A stretch of 64,000 bases of DNA from DATFQI01 sp963816955 (GCA_963816955.1 CAWFME010000008.1:1-64000), one strand, 5' to 3'. Shown: positions 1 through 8,230, numbered from the stretch's first letter. Notes: generated from the letters alone by a model not told the origin. Program-made: numbers and translations.

Positions 1-116
1 GCGGAGTTGGTGAACAGCGGCTCGCCGGTGCCGGCGGGTTGGACCCCCGCTGCGGCGGGCTGGGCCAGGGCCGCGGCGCACGCCACGGCGCCGAGGCAGA
101 TCAGTCGGATTCGCAT
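1..116 (-). CDS. Partial secreted protein (N-terminus only)
   Basis: An ATG at 114-116 on the minus strand opens a frame that runs off the window edge after about 38 codons. The visible residues begin MRIRLICLGAVACAAALA and continue with an Ala/Pro-rich stretch, which has the basic, hydrophobic and small-residue layout of a Sec signal peptide with probable cleavage after AAA near residue 23. The frame stays open to the edge, but function cannot be judged from this fragment. It follows sepF on the same strand after a hairpin-rich gap, so it may be a separate transcription unit. Confidence 0.5.
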   Translation of the reverse strand, partial: MRIRLICLGAVACAAALAQPAAAGVQPAGTGEPLFTNS

Positions 117-149
117 GGCTGGAGCGTGCCAGCGGCCCCAGTGCTCGAC

Positions 150-175
150 CTTCCGGTTCCCCGGTGAACCGGAAG
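150..175 (-). terminator. Hairpin between sepF and the edge gene
   Basis: A perfect 10-bp stem, CTTCCGGTTC (150-159) with GAACCGGAAG (166-175), encloses a 6-base loop. It lies about 60 bases past the sepF stop codon in the direction of transcription. No T-rich tail follows, so a terminator role is inference. A second perfect 14-bp palindrome, GGGGGTTAACCCCC, sits at 220-233 directly against the sepF stop codon. Confidence 0.4.
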
Positions 176-233
176 CGGGTTCTTCCCCGCAGATCAGCGG
201 GTTGTGGTCCGGCTGATCCGGGGGTTAACCCCC

Positions 234-800
234 TCAGGACTGGTTGAAGAAGCCCTTCTCGATCAGCCGCGCGCGCTCCTCGGCCGAGACCTCGACGTTG
301 CGCGGCGTGAGCAGGAACACCTTGTCGGCGATCCGCTGCATGCCGCCGTCGAGCGCGTACGTCAGGCCCGAGGCGAAGTCGATCAGGCGCTTGGAGAGGT
401 CGGTGTCCGAGCCCTGGAGGTTCAGGATCACGGGGATCGCGTCCTTGAACTTGTCGGCGACGTCCTGCGCGTCGTTGAACGACTTGGGGATGACGAGGTG
501 CACGCGCACGTCGCGGCCGTTGGCCTGGCGCGGCGCGGTCGCGGTGCCGCCGCCGGAGCCGACCGAGCGCAGCACCGACGTGCGCCGCTCCGACGGGGAG
601 TCGTCGGCGAAGATGTCGTCGATCTCGTCGCGGCGCCGGCGGGACTGCAGCCGGCGCACGTTCGGCCGCTCCTTGTAGCGGCTCTCGAGCTCGGCCTCGG
701 AGTCCCGGGGGTCGGGCTCCTCGTAGTCGTCGTAGGAGTCGTGGTCCTCGGCGAGGCCGAAGTAGACGAGCGTGCGGTGCCAGGTGTCGCTGAAGCCCAT
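234..800 (-). CDS. sepF: Cell division protein SepF
   Basis: 188 residues. SepF polymerises at midcell, binds the C-terminal tail of FtsZ and anchors the Z ring to the membrane in Gram-positive bacteria that lack FtsA. The first residues (MGFSDTWHRTLVYFGL) resemble the membrane-targeting amphipathic helix. A charged linker follows (about 20-85), then the conserved SepF core (about 96-180) with VHLVIPKSFNDAQ, VILNLQGSD and GGMQRIADKVFLLTP. It is the last gene of a run pgeF-yggS-sepF, the order seen beside ftsZ in many actinobacteria, although ftsZ is not in this window. The 49-base gap to yggS has no obvious promoter, so co-transcription is likely. Nothing in the family core is missing. Confidence 0.95.
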   Translation of the reverse strand: MGFSDTWHRTLVYFGLAEDHDSYDDYEEPDPRDSEAELESRYKERPNVRRLQSRRRRDEIDDIFADDSPSERRTSVLRSVGSGGGTATAPRQANGRDVRVHLVIPKSFNDAQDVADKFKDAIPVILNLQGSDTDLSKRLIDFASGLTYALDGGMQRIADKVFLLTPRNVEVSAEERARLIEKGFFNQS

Positions 801-849
801 GTCGCGTGTGGGTTCGGGGTCAGCCCCGAGTTCCCTGCAACGCCCCAGT

Positions 850-1479
850 CTAGGCGTACAGCGTCGAGCCGACCCGCACGATCGTCGCGCCCTCCTCGGC
901 GGCGACCTTGTAGTCCTGCGAGGTGCCCATCGAGAGGTGATGCAGGCCGTGCTCGCGGGCGAGCTCGCGCAGGGCGGCGAAGCAGGGGCGGCTGGCCTCG
1001 GGATCCTCGGTGTAGGGCGGCATCGTCATCAGGCCCACCACCTTCACGGGGCAGCGCTCGATGAAGGCGCCGAGCTCGGCCGGGGCGATGCCGGCCTTGC
1101 CCTCCTCCCCCGCCACGTCGACCTCGACGAGCACTTCGGTCTCAGGCGTGCCGTGCTGCTCGAGCCGCCGCAGCGCGGAGTCCGAGGCGACGGAGTGGAT
1201 CAGCTCCACGTGCGGCAGGACGTCCTTGACCTTGCGGCTCTGGAGCTGGCCGATGAAGTGCCACCGGAACGTGCCCGGGTGCGCCTCGGCCTTGGCGGCC
1301 AGGTCCCGCGCGCGGTTCTCGCCGAGCAGCGTCACCCCGGCCTCCGCGAGCACCTCGAGCTCCTCGAGCGGGACGTACTTGACGGCCGCCAGCAGCTCGG
1401 CGTCGCCGATCTCGGAGCGGATGCGCTCGGCGTTCTCGCGCACGCGGGCCGCGTCGAGGCCCGTGATCAGGCGCGCCAC
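850..1479 (-). CDS. yggS: YggS-family pyridoxal-phosphate homeostasis protein
   Basis: About 209 residues from a GTG start (VARLITGLDAARVRENAERI). Members bind PLP on a TIM-barrel fold and buffer cellular vitamin B6, with no known catalytic reaction. The PLP lysine is in LLAAVKYVPLEE. Other family signatures are LLGENRARD, WHFIGQLQSRK and the C-terminal phosphate-binding run SMGTSQDYKVAAEEGATIVR followed by VGSTLYA. The GTG lies inside the last codons of pgeF, a 13-base overlap that suggests translational coupling. The longer upstream frame encodes only pgeF out of register, so it was rejected as start. The length is slightly short of the usual 220-235 because the N-terminus is trimmed. Confidence 0.92.
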   Translation of the reverse strand: MARLITGLDAARVRENAERIRSEIGDAELLAAVKYVPLEELEVLAEAGVTLLGENRARDLAAKAEAHPGTFRWHFIGQLQSRKVKDVLPHVELIHSVASDSALRRLEQHGTPETEVLVEVDVAGEEGKAGIAPAELGAFIERCPVKVVGLMTMPPYTEDPEASRPCFAALRELAREHGLHHLSMGTSQDYKVAAEEGATIVRVGSTLYA

Positions 1480-2219
1480 ACGACCCCCGCCTGGCGGCCG
1501 GTGACGCCGCCGTCGGCGCGGTGGGAGAAGAACAGGTCGGGCCGGCAGATCGTGCACAGGCCGAGGTCGTGGACCGCTTCGACGCCGGCCCCGGCGAGGT
1601 CGTGCCGGGCCACGGCGGGCAGGTCGAGGTTGCGCTCGCCGACGCGGGCGTCCGGCACGTCGGCGAAGTGCTCGAAGCGGTCCTCGCCGACCTCGTAGCA
1701 GCAGCCGCGCGCGCACGGGCCGATGGCGGCGCGCACCGGCCCTTCGCCGCCGACCTCGCGCAGCGCGCGCACGCCCTCGGCGACGATGCCGCCCGCCAGG
1801 CCGCCCCAGCCGCCGTGCAGCGCGGCGACGGCGCCGCCCGCGGCGAGCACGATCGGCAGGCAGTCGGCGGCGAACACGAGCGCCGCGGCGTCGTCCAGCG
1901 CGGTCGCCTGGCCGTCCTCGTCGGCGGCGGGGCGCGATTGGCCGGGCGGCTCGGTGGCGCGCCGGACCGTGGTGCCGTGGACCTGGCGGCCGTAGAGGAA
2001 GCGCTCGCGCGGGAGCCCGACCGCCTCGGCGAGCCGCTCGCGGTTGGCGTCCACGTTGGCGCCGTCGTCCTCGGTCAGCCGGCCGAGGTTGAGCGAGTCG
2101 AACGGCGCGGGCGAGACCCCGCCGTGGCGCGAGGTGAAGAGCATCCGCGCGCCCGGCAGCTCGGCGGCGACGTGCTCGCCCTCCCAGCGGAACGGCGGCG
2201 GCAGGCTCGGGCGGTCCAT
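1467..2219 (-). CDS. pgeF: PgeF/YfiH-family peptidoglycan editing (laccase-domain) protein
   Basis: 250 residues beginning MDRPSLPPPFRWEG. The family (DUF152, once called polyphenol oxidase) cleaves wrongly incorporated L-Ser from UDP-MurNAc peptides or acts on purine nucleosides through a Zn-bound Cys/His site. The metal ligands are visible as YGRQVHGT, FAADCLPIVLA and ALHGGWGGLAGG. The usual HxGWRG motif reads HGGWGG here. The later IGPCARGCCYEVG motif is also intact. It is followed by yggS with a 13-base overlap. A TAGGAT box 7 bases before the ATG, built on the stop codon of the upstream gene, could start a leaderless transcript. Confidence 0.92.
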   Translation of the reverse strand: MDRPSLPPPFRWEGEHVAAELPGARMLFTSRHGGVSPAPFDSLNLGRLTEDDGANVDANRERLAEAVGLPRERFLYGRQVHGTTVRRATEPPGQSRPAADEDGQATALDDAAALVFAADCLPIVLAAGGAVAALHGGWGGLAGGIVAEGVRALREVGGEGPVRAAIGPCARGCCYEVGEDRFEHFADVPDARVGERNLDLPAVARHDLAGAGVEAVHDLGLCTICRPDLFFSHRADGGVTGRQAGVVWRA

Positions 2220-2226
2220 GCATCCG

Positions 2227-2232
2227 ATCCTA
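2227..2232 (-). promoter_or_regulatory. -10 box TAGGAT for pgeF-yggS-sepF
   Basis: TAGGAT ends 7 bases before the pgeF ATG. Its first three bases are the TAG stop codon of the upstream nucleotidyltransferase. The spacing matches the leaderless pattern found at other operon-first genes in this window. Confidence 0.45.
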
Positions 2233-3429
2233 CGAGGGCCGTACCGCGGCCAGCCCCGCCGCGAGCTGCTCCTCCGCGCCGGCCGCCTCGCCCGCCAGCG
2301 CAGCGAGCTGGGCGGCCTCGAGCGCGTCGCCGACCGCCGGGCCCGTGAGGCCCGCCGCGACGAAGTCGTCGCCGGTGATCGCCAGCCGCCGGTGGCGGAC
2401 GTCGCCGAGCCAGCGCTCCGCCGCGGCCGCGCCGCCCAGCGCGCCGGCGACCGCGACGGCCTCCGGCGTGGCGCGCTGCAGCGCGCGCCAGAGCTCCACG
2501 TCCGTCTCCTCCGCCTGCTCCAGCACGTCGGCGAGGCGCGCCGCGCCGTCGGCGGCCCTGGCGACGATCCCGCGCGAGCGGGCGTCGAACTCGAGCCGGT
2601 CCAGCGCGGCGCTGAGGCCGTGCGCGTCGGCGCCGGGCGTGCCGGCGAGCGTCGTGGCCAGGGCCACGAGGTCCGCGCGGGCATCGGCCGGCGTGAGCGC
2701 CAGCGCGCGCTCCAGGAGCTCGCGGTCAACGCGGAAGCCCGGGTGGACGACGGCGCGGCCGAGCCCGTGGCGCTCGAGCTCCAGCAGCGCGGCGGGCTGC
2801 GGCTCGCGCAGCAGCAGCCGCAGCTCGGACCCGAGCCGGGCGCCCGAGACGGTGTCGGCACGGGCGCTCGCGGCGAGCGCGTCGGTCTCCGGATCGGGCT
2901 CGAACCCGAGCCGCGCGGCGTAGCGGGCCATGCGCAGCAGGCGCGTCGGATCGTCCTCGAACGAGCGCTCGTGCAGGACGCGCAGCACGCCGGCGGTGAG
3001 GTCGTCGCGGGAGCCGGGCCATTCGGTGAGCGCGCCGTCGGCGAGCCGCAGGGCGATCGCGTTGACGGTGAAGTCGCGGCGGGCGAGGTCCTCCTCGATG
3101 CTCGCACCGGGCTCCACGTCGGGCAGCGCCCCGGGGTGCGCGTACGTCTCCGTGCGCGCGGTCACGACGTCGAAGGTGGAGTGCGGCGAGCGCACGGTGG
3201 CCGTGCCGAAGCGGTCGTGGACCGCGACGTCGCCGCCGAGCCGCTCGGCGGCCCGCCGCGCCACGGGGACGGCGTCGCCCTCGACGACGACGTCGAGCTC
3301 GCGCGGGGCGCGGCCGAGCAGCGCGTCGCGCACCGCGCCGCCCACGACGTACACGCCCGGCTCCCCGGCGAGCGCGTCCAGCACGGCGATCGCGCCTGGC
3401 GCACGGGCCATCAGCTCCAGCAGGTCCAC
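2230..3429 (-). CDS. CCA tRNA nucleotidyltransferase / poly(A) polymerase family protein
   Basis: 399 residues. This class II nucleotidyltransferase family adds or repairs the CCA end of tRNAs or adds poly(A) to RNA. The head domain shows VVGGAVRDALLG (about 28-39), RELDVVVEGD (43-52), the FDVVTARTETY strand (86-96) and RRDFTVNAIA (117-126), followed by the RNA-binding helix DDPTRLLRMARYAARLGF. In the metal-binding DxD motif the first Asp is Glu (ELD), which is conservative but worth noting. The C-terminal part is helical, and no HD phosphohydrolase motif was found. The ATG at 3427-3429 faces a divergent STAND ATPase 32 bases away. Whether it is a CCA-adding or A-adding enzyme cannot be settled by eye. 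Confidence 0.85.
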   Translation of the reverse strand: MDLLELMARAPGAIAVLDALAGEPGVYVVGGAVRDALLGRAPRELDVVVEGDAVPVARRAAERLGGDVAVHDRFGTATVRSPHSTFDVVTARTETYAHPGALPDVEPGASIEEDLARRDFTVNAIALRLADGALTEWPGSRDDLTAGVLRVLHERSFEDDPTRLLRMARYAARLGFEPDPETDALAASARADTVSGARLGSELRLLLREPQPAALLELERHGLGRAVVHPGFRVDRELLERALALTPADARADLVALATTLAGTPGADAHGLSAALDRLEFDARSRGIVARAADGAARLADVLEQAEETDVELWRALQRATPEAVAVAGALGGAAAAERWLGDVRHRRLAITGDDFVAAGLTGPAVGDALEAAQLAALAGEAAGAEEQLAAGLAAVRPS

Positions 3430-3449
3430 GGCGCTGCATCTTCGCGGGT

Positions 3450-3455
3450 TAGGGT
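3450..3455 (+). promoter_or_regulatory. -10 box TAGGGT, leaderless start
   Basis: TAGGGT ends 6 bases before the GTG start at 3462, leaving no room for a ribosome binding site. Transcription would therefore begin at or next to the start codon. Confidence 0.5.
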
Positions 3456-3461
3456 TGGCGC

Positions 3462-5525
3462 GTGCCGGCTGAGCACCATGGCTCGCGGTTGGATCGCCCG
3501 GCGCTGGACCGGCAGCTCGACGCCGCGCTCGAGCGCGGCGCGCTGATGCTCGTCGGGCCGGCGGGCGGCGGGAAGACCACCGCGCTCGAGGCCGCGGCCG
3601 CCCGGCGCGGGCCCGTCGCGTGGGTCACCGCGGTGCCCGCCGACGCAGATCCGGGCCGGCTGCTGGCCCGCGTCGTCGGCGCGATCCGCGCGGCCGCGCC
3701 CGGCGCCGTGGACCCGTTCGCGGCGCGGCTCGCCGGAGCGACCGAGCCGGTGCGGGCCCGCGCCGCCGCACGGCAGCTCGCCGCCGAGCTGGCCGAGCGG
3801 CTGCCGGGCCCGCTGACGGTCGCGATCGACGACGCCGAGCACCTGCTCGCGCCGGCGCCCGGCGCCCCCAAGTTCGGCGGCACCGCGACCGACGTCCTGC
3901 GCGAGCTCGTCGCCGCGGCGTCGCCGCACCTGCGTCTCGCGCTCGCGAGCGAGGCGCCGCTCGAGGTCCCCGCGGAGCGGATCGGGACGGCCGAGCTCGC
4001 CTTCTCGCGCGAGGAGTGCGTCGCGCTGTTCGGCGACGAGGGGGAGCGGATCCATGCGGCGACGGGCGGCTGGCCGCTCGGCGTCGGCCTTGCCGCCTCG
4101 ATGGGCATGCCCGCCCGGCCGGGCGACCCGCTCGACGAGCACGTCGGCGCGCTGCTCGCACGCATCCACCCCGCCGTCGTCGAGGTGCTGGTCGACTCCG
4201 TGGCCGCGCCCGCGCTGGACCCGGCGGTCCTGGTCGCCCTCCAGCCGCCGGAGGGATTCCTCGACGCCGTGCGCGCCAGCGGCCTGCCGCAGCGCGAGGG
4301 ACTCGGCCAGATCGTGCTCAACCCGCTCGTGCGCGAGGTGCTCGCCCGGCGGCTCGAGGCGGACCGCCCGAGCGAGTACCGCGAGCTGCTGCACGCCCGG
4401 CTCGGCGAGGCGCTCGAGGCCGCGGGCCGCGGCGCCGACGCCGTCGAGCACTGGCTCGAGGTCCCCGACGAGGCGCCCGTCGCAGTCGCTCGCCACGGCG
4501 GCGCGGTGGTCGAGACCGCACCGGCGACCGTCGCCCGCTGGCTCGCCCGGATCGACGGGCCGGCCCGGCTCGCCCCCGAGCTGCAGCTGCTCGAGGGCCG
4601 CCTGGCGGTGAGCGAGGGCCGGCTGCTCGACGCGCCGGGCCCGCTGCGCCACGCGATCCTCGGGTTCGAGGCCCGCCTCGACGAAGCGTCGGCGTGGGGC
4701 GCCCGGCTCGCCCTGTCGGACGCGCTCGGCATGCTCGAGCGCTTCGACGCGGTGCCCCCGCTCGCCTCGGGCTTCGAGCGCTCGCTCGCGCCCGCGGCCC
4801 CGATGGTGGCGGTCAACGCCGCCGCCGCGCTGGCGGGCAGCGGCGCGTTCGCCGAGGCCGTCGACCTCTTCGAGCGCGCGGTCGCGGCCAGGCGCGGCGT
4901 GCCGTTCGCGCCGTTCGCCGCCGCCTTCCGCGCCGTCTGGGTCGACGTCCCGGTGGGCGACCACGACGCCGCGCTCGCACGCGTGCGCGGCGCCGTGGCG
5001 GTGCTGCGGCGCGACGACCCGTTCGGGCGGCTGGCGCACGTGCTGCTGACGGAGGCGATGGTGCTCGAGGAGCGCGCTGAGCCCGAGGCGGCGCTCGCGA
5101 CGGCCGCGGAGGCGCGCGCGCTCGGCGAGCAGGCCGCGCCCGGCGGCACGGTCTCCGACCTCGGGCGCCGGTTCGCGGCCGGGGTGCTCGCGCGGCTCGG
5201 GCGCGCCGACGAGGCCGAGGCCGAGCTCGCCGCGCTCGACGGTCCCGGCGCGGGCGGGCACGCCGGCCACCTGCACGTCACGCGCGCGGCGATCGCGGGC
5301 GCCCGCGGCGACCACGCGCTCGCGCTCGAGGAGGCGCGGCGCGCCGTGGACGCCGGCGCGCTTGGCGTGTGGCGCAGCCGCGTCGGCAGCCTCGCGGTGC
5401 TCGTGCCGCTGCTCTCCGCGGCGGGCGAAGCGGCGTGGGCGCGCGAGCTGCTCGAGGCCGCGCTGGCCGAGGCGCCCACCGGCGCCTCCGTGGAGCGCCT
5501 GCGCGCGCTGCGGGCCGGGCTCTAG
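3462..5525 (+). CDS. STAND/MalT-like P-loop ATPase with TPR-like repeats, no DNA-binding domain
   Basis: 687 residues from a GTG start. Walker A is VGPAGGGKTT (31-40) and a Walker B-like strand is LTVAIDDAEHLL (118-129). An arginine/lid region and a winged-helix-like segment follow (about 190-290), including the TGGWPLGVGLAASMG signature typical of MalT-type regulators. The C-terminal half (about 330-687) is an Ala/Leu/Arg-rich array of helical hairpins consistent with TPR repeats. MalT-type proteins normally end in a LuxR-type HTH, and none is visible here, so it is probably a signalling ATPase or a regulator working through a partner. It is divergent from the nucleotidyltransferase gene and converges on the aldolase gene, sharing CTAG at 5522-5525. 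The ligand is unknown. Confidence 0.75.
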   Translation: MPAEHHGSRLDRPALDRQLDAALERGALMLVGPAGGGKTTALEAAAARRGPVAWVTAVPADADPGRLLARVVGAIRAAAPGAVDPFAARLAGATEPVRARAAARQLAAELAERLPGPLTVAIDDAEHLLAPAPGAPKFGGTATDVLRELVAAASPHLRLALASEAPLEVPAERIGTAELAFSREECVALFGDEGERIHAATGGWPLGVGLAASMGMPARPGDPLDEHVGALLARIHPAVVEVLVDSVAAPALDPAVLVALQPPEGFLDAVRASGLPQREGLGQIVLNPLVREVLARRLEADRPSEYRELLHARLGEALEAAGRGADAVEHWLEVPDEAPVAVARHGGAVVETAPATVARWLARIDGPARLAPELQLLEGRLAVSEGRLLDAPGPLRHAILGFEARLDEASAWGARLALSDALGMLERFDAVPPLASGFERSLAPAAPMVAVNAAAALAGSGAFAEAVDLFERAVAARRGVPFAPFAAAFRAVWVDVPVGDHDAALARVRGAVAVLRRDDPFGRLAHVLLTEAMVLEERAEPEAALATAAEARALGEQAAPGGTVSDLGRRFAAGVLARLGRADEAEAELAALDGPGAGGHAGHLHVTRAAIAGARGDHALALEEARRAVDAGALGVWRSRVGSLAVLVPLLSAAGEAAWARELLEAALAEAPTGASVERLRALRAGL

Positions 5526-6238
5526 CCGCGCGCGGTGCGCAGCGCGGCGGCGAGCGCGCCCTGCAGGTGCAGCGCGTCGGCGCCCGCGGTGACCATCGCG
5601 AACCGCTCTGACTGGGCGGGGACGTCCTCGGCGGCGAGGCAGTGGACGCCCGCGATCACGCCGGCGTCCGCGCAGGCGGCGTGCACGACGGCGAGCGCCT
5701 CCAGCACCGGCGGGTGCTCGAGCCGCAGCGTCGGCTGCAGCCCGAGCGACAGCGCGAGGTCCGACGGCCCGACGTAGACGCCGTCCAGCCCCGGGGTGGC
5801 GGCGATCTCCGCCGCGCGCTCGAGCCCGGCGCGGGTCTCGATCATCACCAGGCACAGCGGCCGCTCCCCCGCCCCGGCGCGCAGCGCGCCGAACGACCGG
5901 ATCCCCTCGGGCGCGTAGCGACAGGCCGCCACGGCGCGCGCGGCCTCCTCCCCGCTCTCCACCATCGGGACGATCACGCCGTGCGCGCCGAGGTCGAGCG
6001 CCTGGCCGATCGCGAACGGCTCGTTGCGGGCCACGCGCACGAGCGGCGCGCTCCCGGCGGCGGCGATCGCCTGCAGCATCGCCATCAGCGTCGTGGGGTC
6101 CAGCGCGCCGTGCTGCTGGTCGGCGACGACGTAGTCCGGGCCCGCGAGGGCGGCCGCCTCGGCGGTCAGCGCGGACGGGATCGCGGCCCACAGGCCGATG
6201 GCGGGGCCGCCGGCCTCCAGCCGCGCGCGCAGGCTCAC
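5522..6238 (-). CDS. HpcH/HpaI-family aldolase
   Basis: About 238 residues (VSLRARLEAGGPAIGLW...). The family cleaves or forms 2-oxo-3-deoxy/4-hydroxy acids with a divalent metal on a TIM barrel. Visible signatures are VVADQQHGALD (the DxEH-type substrate loop), LVRVARNEPFAI, GAHGVIVPMVESGEEA, the metal ligand region VMIETRAGLE and VYVGPSDLALSLG. The frame could extend to an ATG at 6277, but the GTG at 6236-6238 overlaps the upstream stop codon as GTGA, the coupling used throughout this window, so it is preferred. It is the last gene of a three-gene minus operon with two proteins of unrelated type. The exact substrate is unknown. Confidence 0.85.
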   Translation of the reverse strand: MSLRARLEAGGPAIGLWAAIPSALTAEAAALAGPDYVVADQQHGALDPTTLMAMLQAIAAAGSAPLVRVARNEPFAIGQALDLGAHGVIVPMVESGEEAARAVAACRYAPEGIRSFGALRAGAGERPLCLVMIETRAGLERAAEIAATPGLDGVYVGPSDLALSLGLQPTLRLEHPPVLEALAVVHAACADAGVIAGVHCLAAEDVPAQSERFAMVTAGADALHLQGALAAALRTARG

Positions 6239-7560
6239 CGGCACGAGGCTGGGTGGGCGGGGCCCCATCTCACGCACGCCGTCACGAGGTCGTCCGTCGT
6301 GCGCAGGCTCACCACGCCCTTGCCGTCGGCCAGCACGAACGGGCCGCGGCCGGCGTGGCGCTCGAGCCGGGTGTCGTCGCTCGGCGAGCCGCCTGGATCG
6401 AGGCGGAGCGTCTCGCCGGGCGCCAGCAGCGTGCCGGGCCGGAACGGGTAGCCGAAGACGAACTGGTCGGGCTTGCCGGCGTTGTGGAGCTTGACGAGGT
6501 GCCCGCCGAGGTCGACCGCGCCGGCGCTCGTGTTGGTGATGGAGATCGACTCGTCGCGCCGCGGCTGCACCTGGAGGCCGACCCTACCGGCGAGCGGGTC
6601 GCGGCAGGCGACCAGGCACGGGTAGATCTGCGACGCCCGCAGGTCGCCCTGCGGGTCGAACAGGTAGGCGCCGTCGCCCATCGTCCCGAAGCCCGACGAG
6701 ACGTTCTCGAAGGCGGACTCCTTCAGGCACCAGTGCTGCTCGAGCCGCCCGCCGGCGCCGCAGCCGACCCGCACGCGCAGGGTCTCCCCGGCCGGCACGA
6801 CGGTCCCGTCGGGCAGCCGGTAGCCGGGCAGATGGTCCTGCCCGTAGCGCAGCCACGAGTCGCGCACCCACCAGCCGCCGAGCCGCAGGTCGCGGCCGCC
6901 GCCGTTGTGGATGTCGATCCACTCGCCGGCGAGGTCGTGCGCGTCGTTGCCGTCCGCGTCCCAGTTGACCGTGACGGAGATCGGCAGGTCCTGGTCGGGG
7001 CCGGCGCCGCAGGCGTCCGGGTCGTAGAGGCCCTTGCGGGCGGCCGCGGCCCGCTGCGCGAGCACCGCGTACTCGCGGTTGTGGGCGTTCTCGATGTGGT
7101 TGGGCAGCCACAGCGCGAGCCCGGCCTTCAGCTCGAGCTTCGCCAGGTCCCGCCAGCGCCCGCCCTGACGCACCCACACGGACCGGCGCAGGCGCTTGTT
7201 GGCGTGGCTCGAGGCCTTCTGGGCGGCGAGCCGGACGCGCCAGCGCGAGCGCTTGACCGCCCGCTCGACGAGGCTCGTCGCGGCGAGGCCGTGGCACGCG
7301 CCGCGGCGGCGGCTCGGGTACTTCGAGTAGCGCGTGAGCTCCATCGCGTTGAGCCCGGTGAAGCGGACCGTCCGGATGCGGCCGGCGAGCCGCACGCGGA
7401 TCGTGTCGCCGTCCGCGATGAACACGGCGCGCGCGTCGGTGAACGTGCACAGGGGGCGCTTGGCCCCCTCCGCGCAGGGTGCGCGGCGGGCGGAGGCGGT
7501 GTCAGCCGCCGTCATCGCGGCCAGCAGCGCGCCGGCCAGTGCGATCAGTCCCCTGCGCAT
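6235..7560 (-). CDS. Secreted thermonuclease-like protein with two lamin-tail domains
   Basis: 441 residues. A clear signal peptide (MRRGLIALAGALLAAMTAADTA) precedes a Staphylococcal-nuclease-like domain (about 40-185) with FIADGDTIRVRLAG, TVRFTGLNAMEL (the catalytic Asp/Glu region) and YAVLAQRAAAARKGLYD. Two lamin-tail (LTD) beta-sandwiches follow: about 195-300 (GEWIDIHNGGGRDLRLGGWWV) and about 325-420 (DESISITNTSAGAVDLGGHLV). LTDs occur on extracellular nucleases and presumably help bind DNA or surfaces. The likely role is an exported nuclease for DNA or RNA scavenging. Conserved cysteines suggest disulphides. Its start lies 59 bases inside the preceding gene, an unusually long overlap, but the signal peptide fixes this start. 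Confidence 0.8.
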   Translation of the reverse strand: MRRGLIALAGALLAAMTAADTASARRAPCAEGAKRPLCTFTDARAVFIADGDTIRVRLAGRIRTVRFTGLNAMELTRYSKYPSRRRGACHGLAATSLVERAVKRSRWRVRLAAQKASSHANKRLRRSVWVRQGGRWRDLAKLELKAGLALWLPNHIENAHNREYAVLAQRAAAARKGLYDPDACGAGPDQDLPISVTVNWDADGNDAHDLAGEWIDIHNGGGRDLRLGGWWVRDSWLRYGQDHLPGYRLPDGTVVPAGETLRVRVGCGAGGRLEQHWCLKESAFENVSSGFGTMGDGAYLFDPQGDLRASQIYPCLVACRDPLAGRVGLQVQPRRDESISITNTSAGAVDLGGHLVKLHNAGKPDQFVFGYPFRPGTLLAPGETLRLDPGGSPSDDTRLERHAGRGPFVLADGKGVVSLRTTDDLVTACVRWGPAHPASCR

Positions 7561-8230
7561 CGGCGCCAGGATAGAGCCGCGCGAGGGCCTCCAGAAGCAG
7601 GAAGAGCGCCAGCCCGAGCGCCGCGGCGGCGGCGATGTAGGCGGGCCACGGCCCCATGACGTCCAGCAGCGAGCCGCCGGCGGGCTTCCGGCGCAGGAAC
7701 AGGTAGTTGCCGCCGGTGGCGAGCGTGGCCGCGCCCGCGGCGACCGCGAAGAGGGCGGTGACCGCGTACGCGCGGATCGCGGACCGGGGGCGCGGCAGCC
7801 GCCGCTCGCCGGGCACGAGCAGGCACGCGGCGGCGAGCGCGCCGCCGTGCGTCGTGAAGTACGTGAAGTACAGGACGTCGGGATGGGCCTGCTGGAGGTC
7901 GGGCGTGACGAGCGCCTGAAGGGTGGCGGCGAAGGCCCAGTAGTAGACGAGCTCGGAGAGCAGGGGGCGGGGGCGCCAGAGTGCGGCGACCGACACCAGC
8001 GTCACCGCGTCGGAGAGCTGGAACGGCAGGTTGACGCGCGCGCTCCACAGACCGCGCTCGGCGTAGGCGATCTGCTCGCCGGCGAAGCCCGCGAGGATGA
8101 CCGCCCCGAGCACGAGCCGCGCGGGACGCCCGAACGCCGGCCCGCCCTTGCGCGCTCCGGCCACCAGGAGCACGCTGACGGCCGCGGTGGCGGCGAGCGC
8201 GGCGAGATGCTCGGCCGAGAGGTCGCGCAT
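7502..8230 (-). CDS. TIGR02206/YwaF-like integral membrane protein
   Basis: 242 residues with six or seven hydrophobic segments. It resembles the TIGR02206 (YwaF) family of uncharacterised integral membrane proteins: the NLPFQLSDAVTLVSVAALW, YYWAFAATLQALVTPDL and FTYFTTHGGALAAACLLV segments are typical. The substrate and function are unknown. The short C-terminal tail is hydrophilic and overlaps the start of the nuclease gene by 59 bases. The ATG at 8228-8230 is divergent from the HIRAN gene, and its last base is also the first base of that gene's -10 box. Confidence 0.75.
   Translation of the reverse strand: MRDLSAEHLAALAATAAVSVLLVAGARKGGPAFGRPARLVLGAVILAGFAGEQIAYAERGLWSARVNLPFQLSDAVTLVSVAALWRPRPLLSELVYYWAFAATLQALVTPDLQQAHPDVLYFTYFTTHGGALAAACLLVPGERRLPRPRSAIRAYAVTALFAVAAGAATLATGGNYLFLRRKPAGGSLLDVMGPWPAYIAAAAALGLALFLLLEALARLYPGADAQGTDRTGRRAAGRDDGG

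Noticed and set aside
850..2223. A long minus-strand frame joining yggS to upstream sequence as one protein
   Set aside because: The upstream part is pgeF read in the wrong frame (Arg/Ala-rich); yggS begins at the GTG at 1479.
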